Of a stretch of 64,000 nucleotides of DNA, positions 1 to 8,748 are shown in pieces. How positions within the stretch are numbered: the stretch's first letter is position 1; each line of letters starts with the position of its first letter. The notes beneath the pieces are model-generated. The model was not told where the DNA came from. It saw nothing but the letters and a program-made list of their open reading frames with translations, and did not search any database. The translations under genes were made by a program, and so were the position numbers. Source of the stretch: Jaltomata sinuosa (lineage: Eukaryota > Streptophyta > Magnoliopsida > Solanales > Solanaceae); NCBI GenBank assembly GCA_003996215.1, contig QJPP01000832.1, positions 124,001 to 188,000 on the forward strand, in the 5' to 3' direction.

Positions 1-1190
1 TGAGCTTCCACCTGTAATTAGTGCTACTAATAATTATCTATAATGTTTTGTATCTTTATTGTACTATATAAAGGTGTACAAAAGAAAGGCTGCTTCATAG
101 CTTTCGTTCCGTTGGTGAGAAAATCAAGTCTATTATTATCACTTAGCAGCTCAACAGATTGTTAGTAAAGCAAAATCAAATGGTGAATTTGAGTGGGCGT
201 ACAAAAAGATGTCATAAATTTCAAAGTATACCGTTATACTATTACAAGTGCATGGTATTTTATGTACTCTTCATAATTTCATGAGTATTAGAAGAGACTC
301 AATTTATTATGAAATGAAATATTTTACTTTCTCCTATAACTATTTGATATAGAGACACTAGATGATTCTATAGCAAGAGAAAGAGCCACATTCATGTTTG
401 TTTTATGTGGGAAATGAAGTATTTACTTTTGATGCAAATTTCTTTTTAATTTCTTTTAGGGATGTCATCTTGTGATCATTTGTCATAATACCTATCAATT
501 GCTAAACGAGTGTCAAAAGGTTCTCTGTTAGCCAACTTCTTAATTCATTAAGCTCGATATACAAGTTTGTTTAATGAAAGTAAATATAACCATCTTATTC
601 CCATGGATGTTAGTTGCCACAAGTTTGAATAAATTAATCTGATTTTGATAAAAATCACAAACAAGAAATTAATAACTTCATTAATCATCATCTTATCATG
701 TGAACGTATATGTTAATTATGTAAGTCAATATATTGATATGCGGTTGTTTAATTTCTCCTTGAAAATTTTTCTGTTTAGTTCACAATATTTTATTTTATT
801 TTATTTTTTGAGGCTAGAAAATTTTATCGACATAGAATGATTATTTTTCCTATAAATATTTTAGATTTTTGAATAAGTTTATTTTTAGTTGCAGATATTG
901 TGTTCATTTGTTACTGCGTAAGAGCTTGATAAATTTTTGGGTTTATAATGACAAATGCAACAGATTCTTTGATAACAATGACAATTAATTCATAGAGATA
1001 GTGTAAACCAACCTTAGAGAGAAGAGAAAATCAATCCATAATTTTTGACTATTAGTGTCATAGTTTAATTCACAAGTTATATCAAAGATATAGCACAATG
1101 CTAACTTATTGGGTATTTTAATCTTTAATTCATAGTTGAATGTATAACTACTAACTATTTTTTAACTAACTATTTTTTAGATGTATAATA
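1..1190. other. AT-rich stretch, no gene seen
   Basis: No open frame with recognisable similarity, no tRNA-like boxes and no paired terminal repeats were found. If the Helitron terminus at 1199-1229 is real, part of this stretch may be the body of that element, but no convincing TC-type 5' end was found. Confidence 0.4.
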
Positions 1191-1198
1191 TATGAAAT

Positions 1199-1229
1199 AC
1201 ACGTGCAACACACGTGTTTCAGAACTAGT
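1199..1229 (+). mobile_element. Helitron-like 3' terminus
   Basis: A perfect 7-bp stem (ACACGTG at 1199-1205, CACGTGT at 1211-1217, 5-nt loop) is followed 7 nt later by CTAGT at 1225-1229 and then a T. A short GC-richer hairpin just before CTRRT, with T as the next host base, is the 3' signature of Helitrons. The 5' end was not found, so only the terminus is called. The stem also contains two CACGTG G-box cores, which could make it a chance light or stress element instead. Confidence 0.5.
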
Positions 1230-1431
1230 TGAAAATAAACTTCTAATAATCATAACATATAAATTAACACAAACAAAAGTAACGTAACAAAGATAATCAA
1301 AAGCTACCAAAAAAACTTTATTAAATTATATATTAATCTATTGAAGCAAAATCTATTTTGTTTTTTAGTAATTTATCATACTCTTTCACTTATTTCCTAG
1401 ACTTACGAGTAGTGAGTTTATTACCAATAAA

Positions 1432-1613
1432 GGTTGTGGTGGAGTGGTAAGTACTTCTTCATCCTTAATCAGGGATTTCAGGTTCGAGTCCCCCTGGTAC
1501 AGAGTCATCTTTGTTAAGGAGCGCTTTACCCCCAATGTGAAACTTTTCAGCGCGAACTCAGATATAATCGGGCTCCAATACAGATATCAAACACCGAGTG
1601 AGAAATAAAAAAA
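1432..1613 (+). mobile_element. tRNA-derived SINE
   Basis: An RNA polymerase III box A (TGGTGGAGTGG, 1437-1447) and a perfect box B (GGTTCGAGTCC, 1481-1491) lie 33 nt apart, as in a tRNA. The 3' body contains CGGGCTCCAAT and ACACCGAGTG, which I recognise from Solanaceae SINEs, and ends in an A-rich tail. A candidate target duplication, TAGTGAG plus TTT or CTT, is at 1410-1419 and 1614-1623 (9 of 10), but 12 nt separate the left copy from the tRNA-like head. Not a functional tRNA: no acceptor stem or cloverleaf closes. Confidence 0.7.
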
Positions 1614-2130
1614 TAGTGAGCTTTTTGAGTTCCAACCATGGTGAATTAGAAGCTAGCTACGAATAGAGGTGATAACATTATAAGCCAATGAAAATATAAT
1701 TCATTCAATTTATTTAAATTTGAACGGGTCGCTGATCTGCCCACTTATTAGTTTAATTCATTTCAACCCAATCTATTTGAGCTCATGAAAAATATTCTTA
1801 AAAATATTTTTTTTATTTGATATGTTATATATAGTCAAAATAAAAAAGATAACAATTTTATAAAGTATTAAAAAATTATAAAAGAACAAATAGAACAATT
1901 AAATCAAGTGGGTTAAGTTAGGACTCAATTTTAGCCAATTTTAATCCAACTATAACTTTTGGACAGATCAATAACTTTCATATTTATTATTAATTCAATT
2001 TATTTTAATGTAAAAATTTCACAGGGCATCCTATGTTGGTATCCCCCATTTAACTAATACCCACGTTATATTTAATTTTGCACGAATACCCAATATTAGA
2101 TAATTTTCAAGCAAAATAATATATATATTT
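1614..2130. other. Non-coding, nothing recognised
   Basis: AT-rich intergenic sequence between the SINE and the repeat array. No supported gene, RNA or element ends. Confidence 0.4.
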
Positions 2131-3790
2131 TTAGTTTCGCATTCAGACATATATGCCTGAAATTTTAATCAATATTATCATGTGTGACTGAGTGCAGACA
2201 TATATGAAAAAATTGAAAGGGTGTTAAATCGATTTGATAAATTTGTTGTTATATTGAATAATTGACAAATTGATGATTGAAATTTATTCTTAGGATACAT
2301 AAAACTTATGTTTCAAATTTGAACTTATTTGGTATACATTTGAGTGTTTAAATTTAAAAAATAAAATATATATTTTTTAGGAGAAAATACATCAAAATCA
2401 CCCTAAACTATACCCGAAAAGTCGAAGACACGCCTAAACTATTGAAACGACTTATTACACCCTTATCTTTATTTTTTATGAAAATAATACCACCTACCAG
2501 CTAATGTGGTAAATAAATAAATAAATAAAAAAGGACAAGTGGAGTCAAAATTCAAGGCCAAAATAATAATAAAATTAAAAAACAAAGAAAAAAATGTCTT
2601 TCCACACCCCCAACTACTCCTGATCTAGTCTTCTCCCCATTCCCTCTCTCTAGTCTCGTCTCCTCCCCCCCTCCCCTCCCCTCTCGTTATTTTACCATTG
2701 TTTTAACCGTAAAATGGAGATGGCCGGTTGTCCCTCTTCATACTCCTTATTCAATCCTTCTTCTTGTCGTTGTTACTTCAAAATCTAGATACTTTTAGTT
2801 CTCTTTGTTCAAAATTTTGAAGAATCAACAATGGAGGTTTTGTAAAAAAAAATCATCTTACATTTTCTCCAATCAATAGTTAAATAAATTTTGAATTCTA
2901 ATTAGACTGTAATGAATTAAATTCGATAAATTTTGTAAGAAAAGTCTGTGATAATTGTTATGATTTTAGGTGATGGAAGATGTGAGTTTGTGTTCGGGTG
3001 GGTGAAATTAGCAATGGTGATATAGCAAATTTAGTGGTAGTGTGATAAACTTGGTGGTGGGTAACAAACTTGATTGTGGTTATGATTGTTGGTGGTGGAA
3101 GATGCGAGTATGATAATGGTGCGGTGGTAATGGTGGTGGTTTGTCAAGAAGAAATAAGATGATGACATGAAAAATAATATTTTTTAAAATTTAACATTAT
3201 ACTGATGTGGCAATGACATGAAAATGATATGGAGGTGAGTGTAAAACACTCTCCATTATGCAGCTGGTGATATCACTGGTAGAGTGGTATTAGTTCCATA
3301 AAAAATAAAGATAAGGATGTAATCGGATGGTTCAATAGTTTAGGTGTGTTTTAGACTTTTCAGGTATAATTTGGGGTGATTTTGATGTCTTTTTCCTATT
3401 TTTTAGCAAAAATTTTCAGACTCACAAGTCTGAAAGTGTAGCCCTTTTTGCATGTAGTTCACACATGACTGAAGTGCAGATTTGAAAATAAAATAAAATA
3501 AGTGTGTTAAACGGGTTTGTTAGATTTGTGTGTTTTTGATAAATTGATGATTATGTCTTGTTCTTTATGATATATGAAACTTATGTTTCAAATTTGAGCT
3601 TATTTAATTTATATTTGAGTGTTAAATCATGTGTTGAATGATTTGAAATTTGAAGAATAAATAATTTTTTTTTGTTCAGACGCACATGTCTGAAATTTCA
3701 GCCCATTTTTACATGTCTTTCAGTCATGTATGACTGAGGTGCAAACATATGAAAAGATTCAGATGAAAATGTCTGATATTTAGCCTTCAC
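2131..3790. repeat. Roughly 260-bp tandem array interrupted by a MITE
   Basis: Three diverged units can be followed: 2131-2380, 3407-3670 and a partial one at about 3676-3790. Each opens with a CAGAC..GTCTG-type inverted motif, then a TGACTGAG/AAGTGCAGA stretch. The two long units share AAACTTATGTTTCAAATTTG. The Mutator-like MITE at 2381-3396 sits exactly between units one and two. The function of the array is unknown. Confidence 0.65.
2381..3396. mobile_element. Mutator-like MITE with 10-bp TSD
   Basis: The element is flanked by a perfect 10-bp direct repeat, TATTTTTTAG (2371-2380 and 3397-3406). Its ends are long imperfect inverted repeats of more than 100 bp: the left end reads ACATCAAAATCACCC near 2390 and the right end reads GGGTGATTTTGATGT near 3374. 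Length is 1016 bp and there is no transposase. A 9-11 bp TSD with long TIRs is diagnostic of Mutator-like elements. The interior is a GGTGGTGG-rich tract. Confidence 0.88.
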
Positions 3791-4439
3791 AAAGCCACAC
3801 TTTTACACGTGAGTGTCTAAAGTTATTAAGCTTTAGACGTGATTGTATGACTTCTTTTCAAAAATGGATAAACTTGCAAAAAAAATTATGAAACATGTAT
3901 TAATTCAATGGCGATATTAAAAGCGAATATTTATACATTTTCTCTTAATTTGATCCGCACAAATTCAACCCAAGCTACCCCTTTTGACATCTCTAGCTAT
4001 GAACATGAGCAATTAGTTGGTCTATTCTCTCAACTGATCCAAGTTTCACAAGTGTACACATTCATTAATTCTTTACATAATTGAAGTGTTCAATTCACAA
4101 CAACAATCTCATTTAAATTTATTAGCTTCTAATCACCATTCTACATATTTTCTGCTAGTTATTTTATCCATTTTTAATTAGAGAATTAAAAACTATCTAT
4201 TCTAGATAAAAGTTTCTATTCTAATTTGTTTTTCAATATATTTTGACTTCTACTTGAGATAGATTTTAACCACTCCATCCTTGGGTAAAATTTAGTCTTA
4301 CTACCAGATGAATTATATTATTGTGGTTTTAGATTTGTCACATTCTTTCATGAGGCTAGTAAATAATTAAAATCCAAAAGAGAGTTTTATATTTAGATTA
4401 AACAATATGTAGAAGTAAAAGTAAATTTATTTTATCATG
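3791..4439. other. Non-coding, nothing recognised
   Basis: AT-rich DNA between the tandem array and a MITE fragment. No supported feature. Confidence 0.4.
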
Positions 4440-4741
4440 TTTGTTTTGTCAAAAGATTTTGAATTTTTTTTTAAAAAAAATTGACTTTTCTAATAGAAGT
4501 AGGGAAAACAAGTTTCATAATTGACATTTCAAGTTTATTATCTTCATACCCCCATCCCTTAACCATCGTACCCTCACCACCTTCGAACCCCCACTCTCCA
4601 TCCACCCTTTAAATGTTTTACTAGATTATATATAAATGTTGGAATAATATATATTTTTTTGTTTACTTATCAAACACTAAAAAATAAATAAGAAATTCAC
4701 TTGTTTTCGAGAAAACATTTTCTTTCCTACCAAACACTCAA
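4440..4741 (-). mobile_element. MITE copy, inverted and diverged
   Basis: Read on the minus strand, this matches the MITE at 8055-8484 in order: GTGTTTGGTAGGAAAG end, AAGTG..TTCTTATTT, the TAGTGTTTGATAAGT block, a G-rich ..GGGTGGATGG.. core, then TTAGAAAAGTCA. The distal end has decayed, so boundaries are approximate. Confidence 0.55.
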
Positions 4742-5230
4742 AGTTTAAACACCTAATGAACATTGGAACATCTCGCTGAGTAATCTTTTGCCAAAATAGA
4801 AGACGAGATATTTACCTAAATAATCGGTTAAATTCACTATTTATTTATTTTTAGCTGATATACATAAATTATGGAGCATACTAATTATACATGATTATAC
4901 ATATACGGTACATTAATGATGCATTTATTCTATATTTGCTAGTTATTTTTAATTAAATAATTTGATGAGCACTTTAGATTAATTTATCAAAAAACAAATT
5001 CCTTCCCTTGAACACAAATCAAATGATGTTCAAAACAAACTTGATTATATATTCATAAATATCTAATGATTTTATTATAAGAGATTTCTCTCTTTCTACA
5101 ACAGAAAAGTAAGGGGGAATAATGGTCAAAAACTAATATTAAAATGTGAATAGTATTCGTTTAATCTTAGTCAACATGGTACCATTTTATTGACAAAGGC
5201 TATGAGAAAGTCATAATCTTTGTATATTAT
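4742..5230. other. Non-coding, nothing recognised
   Basis: AT-rich; no gene-like frame, no paired repeats. Confidence 0.4.
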
Positions 5231-5690
5231 AGACAATTGAGCAACCAACCATGGAAAATTGACCAAAATTTAGTAATGTAATATATTGCAATATATTCGA
5301 AAACAATGTTTTAAAAGATAAAGGCGTAAGATAAGGCATTTCATATTGATCGGAGCGAGACATAAATTTCATAGATCTTTAAATAATGATATTTTTTATG
5401 TATTAGAAACAATAATAATATATTAGAAAAATATAGAAAAACTTTAATTTTGTATAATATAGACAATTGAGCAACCAACCATGGAAGATTAACCAAAATT
5501 TAGTTATGTAATATATTGCAATATATTCGAAACAATGTTTTAAAAGATAGAGGCGTAAGATAAGGCGTTTCACATTGGTCTGAGCGAGACGTAAATTTCA
5601 TAGATCTTTAAATAATGATATTTTTATGTATTAGAAACAATAATAATATATTAGAAAAATATAGAAAAACTTTAAAATTAAAATTTAAAA
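5231..5690. repeat. 230-bp direct tandem duplication
   Basis: The segment starting AGACAATTGAGCAACCAACC at 5231 recurs at 5461 with a 230-bp period and only scattered substitutions (for example ATGGAAAATTG against ATGGAAGATTA, and GGCATTT against GGCGTTT). It contains no gene. The second copy runs into an A-rich tract. Confidence 0.9.
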
Positions 5691-5960
5691 GCCATAAAAA
5701 ATATTGAAATAATTACTTGGAGTTCTTTTTGGTATTTTGGTTTCAGTATTGCGGTATTCAAATTTTCGAATATCATATCGAAATACATACTTAGATACAC
5801 AATACACATATATTAAATTATAACATAAATACAAAATGATTAAATTTTTACTACCTTTACCTTGTAATTTTTTCCTTTTACTTTCCCACCTTCAGACTTC
5901 TCCATTTTGGTTGTGTCATTCGCCCGACATTAAAGACAAAAAAGAAAATTATAATTCAAT

Positions 5961-6460
5961 ATCTAAATCAAATAAAATGAAATTATTAAATCGAACAAAT
6001 CAAATCGGAAAGAAAAAATAAAATCATATCAAAATTAGTTAGATTCAGTATCAATATAGCACTTCTTTCGTTTTAATTTAAGTGTCTTACTTTTTTTTCC
6101 ATCTATTCCGAAAAGAGTGTCTTTTTCTATATCTAAATCAAATAAATTGAAATTATTGAACCAACAAAAAAATAAAATAAAACCATATCAAAATTAGTTA
6201 GGTTTAGTATCAATATAGCACTCATTTCATTTCAATTTAAGTATTCTTATTTTTCTTTTTGATCTGTCTCAAAAAGAGTGCCTCTTTCTATATCTAAATC
6301 AAATAAATTAAAATTATTGAACCGAATAAATCAAATCGGAAAGAAAAAATAAAACCATATCAAAATTAATTAGATTTAGTATCAATACAACACTCCTTCC
6401 GTTTTAATTTAAGTATCTTATTTTCTTTTTTGATTTGTCTCAAAAAGAGTACCTCTTTCT
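5961..6460. repeat. Three tandem units of about 165 bp carrying a Stowaway end
   Basis: Units begin at 5961, 6131 and 6292 with ATCTAAATCAAATAAA. Each continues through CATATCAAAATTAGTTAG and then CTTTCGTTTTAATTTAAGT, the 5' end of a Stowaway-type MITE. Three Stowaway 5' ends are therefore arranged in tandem, and only the last is paired with a 3' end (near 6613). Confidence 0.8.
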
Positions 6461-6613
6461 ATATTTTCAACATTCTACGTGACGAGTTTAAAATCACAAG
6501 ATTTAAAGGACTTCCTACATCTTTAATTTAAGATCACAAGATACAAAAAAAAAATTGTTTCTTAAAATTTATACCTAGTCAAACAAAACACTTAAATTGG
6601 AATGGAGGAAGTA
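6392..6613. mobile_element. Stowaway-like MITE
   Basis: The left end CTCCTTCCGTTTTAATTTAA pairs with the right end CTTAAATTGGAATGGAGGAA (about 6590-6610) followed by GTA. Length is about 220 bp with no coding capacity. It is the last member of the amplified array at 5961-6460. Confidence 0.7.
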
Positions 6614-6693
6614 GCAATTTAAGAAAAGAAATATCAAAACCAAAATATTTTAAAATTGTACCCAATTGAACAATCAACACACTTCGTTAATGT

Positions 6694-6699
6694 TTGACC
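6694..6699 (+). promoter_or_regulatory. Candidate W-box, distal
   Basis: TTGACC lies about 770 bp upstream of the peptide gene start codon. W-boxes bind WRKY factors, which drive pathogen-responsive genes. A 6-mer is weak evidence on its own, and this one lies in DNA that may be MITE-derived. Confidence 0.3.
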
Positions 6700-7027
6700 A
6701 TATATTTGGTCGAAACTTGAAAAAAAGAGCTTTTGAAATTTATTGAAAAATAGTTTTTAAAATTTAAAATTGTGTTTGAACATGCATTTTACTTGATGAA
6801 ATTTTGCGAGTAGAAGTGCAATTTTACCCAAGATAGATTTTCAAAAATTGACTAAATTTTATGGACAAATAATATTTTTACCTTTTTTTCTTGAAAATCT
6901 ACTCTCAAAATCTATGATCAAACGAGAACTTAATTGTGAGGGTAGAAAAGGCCTAGCCAAATAAGCTCTTACGTGAAGGGTTAATAACGGAATTTCAGGC
7001 TCATTAATTACTCCGTCAACGAAGGCC

Positions 7028-7033
7028 AGTCAA
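7028..7033 (-). promoter_or_regulatory. Candidate W-box, proximal
   Basis: AGTCAA on the plus strand (TTGACT on the minus) lies about 295 bp upstream of the peptide gene TATA box. This fits expected elicitor-inducible control of PIP genes, but is inferred from motif and context only. Confidence 0.35.
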
Positions 7034-7322
7034 ACTACAAAACGTTCAAACCTGTGGACTCTTCTGAACTTCAAACGTTTTCCCCATATCATCCTTCACA
7101 TTAAATCCCTATTTTACCCCTCTTTCCCAAGCATCAAACACACAAACGCAACAGGGGCATTTTTGGACTTCGAGACATTGTGTTACATGCATGACCTTTT
7201 CTAATTTACTTATTCAACACGTTCCCTCTTACACTACATGAAATTTCAATTCAACAAATACTAACTACTTTATTATCTATTCAAAGTTAAACAAAAGACA
7301 CCTCATTCAATTTTCAAATTGC

Positions 7323-7330
7323 TATAAATA
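7323..7330 (+). promoter_or_regulatory. TATA box of the peptide gene
   Basis: TATAAATA lies 136 nt before the start codon, in the right place for transcription starting near 7355-7365 and a 5' leader of about 100 nt rich in pyrimidines and CAAC. It is the best core promoter match near the gene. Confidence 0.75.
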
Positions 7331-7465
7331 CCAAAGCCCCATGCATAACATTCTTCATCCACATTCATAAGCAAAACATAGAGAGGGAAAAAAAAAGACC
7401 ACAACCTTCTCCACGCTTACAACGTTCTTCTATAGTTTTGCTTCAATCTCTAGATCTATTCGAGG

Positions 7466-7699
7466 ATGATGACTTGTCGAAGAATAACTACTTTGTTGAT
7501 ATTAATCTTTGTCATCTTTGTTGCTATGACGAGTAATCAAAACCATGTCGAGGCAGCTAGAGTACTATTGTCACAAGATATTTCTGGGGAAATTCGTCTC
7601 GCAACATTGCCATCGATATATGAGAAGGCAAAGAACAACTTGGCATTTTTGCTTGAGAGGCTACCTTCAGGACCTAGCCCTAGAGGGCCTGGTCATTAG
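7466..7699 (+). CDS. PIP/PIPL-type secreted signalling peptide precursor
   Basis: Encodes a 77-residue prepropeptide. Two arginines (5-6) precede a hydrophobic core (about 9-21), a classic signal peptide with likely cleavage near residues 30-32 (..HVEA-AR..). A variable linker follows. The last ten residues, SGPSPRGPGH, sit directly before the TAG stop. A C-terminal SGPSxxGxGH box defines the PAMP-induced secreted peptide family. In Arabidopsis, PIP1 and PIP2 mature peptides come from this end, are thought to carry hydroxyproline, and amplify immunity and stress signalling through the receptor kinase RLK7. The length is usual for the family and no intron is needed. Two adjacent ATGs (7466 and 7469) are both usable; the first is taken. 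A TATA box and a downstream AATAAA make a complete transcription unit. It is the only intact gene seen in the window. IDA and CEP peptides are related in layout but lack this exact ending. Which PIP or PIPL member it is cannot be told. Confidence 0.92.
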   Translation: MMTCRRITTLLILIFVIFVAMTSNQNHVEAARVLLSQDISGEIRLATLPSIYEKAKNNLAFLLERLPSGPSPRGPGH

Positions 7700-7974
7700 G
7701 CCAATTAAAGGAATTAATAAGAAGTCTCTTTAAAGGGCTAAAAGGAGTAGAGTAGCATAGTTTATACATACATGATTGTTTGTTTCTTATTTTTTTTATT
7801 GTTAATTATGTACCTCATTTTATTTGTTGACCATTTTTCTGTCCCTTTCTGTAAAAGATCAATTGGATGATACATACTGAAATGAACATATTGCTATTTT
7901 TATATGGTTTACCTTACTTTAATTCTAGCTATGGTTATATTTATACGGATGTTTTAAGAACTAGCTTTAATAAA
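7700..7974 (+). terminator. 3' UTR and poly(A) signal of the peptide gene
   Basis: After the stop codon the sequence is T-rich, with TTTGTT-type upstream elements near 7780-7830 and AATAAA at 7969-7974. Plant poly(A) signals are loose, so an earlier cleavage site near 7880-7900 is equally possible. Confidence 0.45.
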
Positions 7975-8054
7975 TTGAGAAAATATCTTTCTGTAAGTTG
8001 ATGAGAATTGATCAGAACAATATGTCTTTGATGGAGTATTTTTTATTTATCAAA

Positions 8055-8484
8055 GGGTGTGTTTGGTAGGAAGGAAAATGCTTTTCACGAAAAAGGTTTT
8101 CTTGAAATTTTTTTTTTATGAAAAATAAGTGTTTTTCTTATTTTTTTGTGTTTGATTTGATAAATAAATTTTTTTATCCCAAACATATTTGTCAATTAAT
8201 CTAGGCAAACACTATCGAGGTGGCCGGGGATAGGGGGGTAAGGCTTGGTGGTGGTGGAGATGGGGACTATGGAGGTGATGGTGGGGGTAGAGTGTGTTGG
8301 AGGGTGGAAAAGAGACAATTAGTGTACGGTTACTTGTGGAACTTATTTTTTCTAGTTTCATTAGGAAAGTCATTTTTTTTTCATTTTTAAAGGACTTATT
8401 TTCATAGGAAAAATATTTTTCAAAAAATTGACTAATCAAATATGAAAAAATTGAAAAATATTTTTCTCTATACCAAACACACCC
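8055..8484 (+). mobile_element. MITE with GGGTGTGTTTGGTA termini
   Basis: Perfect 14-bp terminal inverted repeats, GGGTGTGTTTGGTA at 8055-8068 and its complement at 8471-8484, extend imperfectly inward through AAAAT..TTTTTC. Length is 430 bp, non-coding, with a GGTGGTGG-type core at about 8217-8310. Termini of this kind fit a hAT-like MITE, but a clean 8-bp target duplication was not found. Related copies lie at 4440-4741, 8530-8748 and 56423-57239. Confidence 0.8.
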
Positions 8485-8529
8485 TATGTGTTAGAGTACC
8501 AAAACTCCTTATATGTTTGTTTAACATAG

Positions 8530-8748
8530 AAGCTCCTGAAAAATATTTTCATGGAAAATAAGTGATTTTTAACTTCTTTTTTTTGTGTTTGGTTGATAAA
8601 TAAAAAATATTATCCCAAACATATTTATCAATAATCTAGACAAATACTATCAAGGTGGAAGTGGGAGGAGGGGAGGGGGGTTAGGGTGTGAAAATGGTTG
8701 CGATGGGGACTATGGAGGTGGGGGTAGGGGTGTTGGAGGGTGGGGAAG
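8530..8748 (+). mobile_element. Truncated second MITE copy with G-quadruplex-prone core
   Basis: Repeats the interior of the 8055-8484 MITE in the same order (AAAATATTTTC, GTGTTTGGTTGATAAATA, CAAACATATTTATCAAT, then the G-rich core) and is cut at 8748 by an inserted LTR. Plus-strand G-runs at 8719-8745 (5, 4, 3 and 4 Gs with loops of 7 nt or less) meet the usual quadruplex rule. Confidence 0.7.

Noticed and set aside
1432..1505. tRNA gene
   Set aside because: Boxes A and B are present, but no acceptor stem or complete cloverleaf forms, and the SINE 3' body follows.
7545..7733. 62-residue frame overlapping the peptide gene
   Set aside because: It lies in another frame of the PIP precursor and has no signal or domain; it is a shadow.
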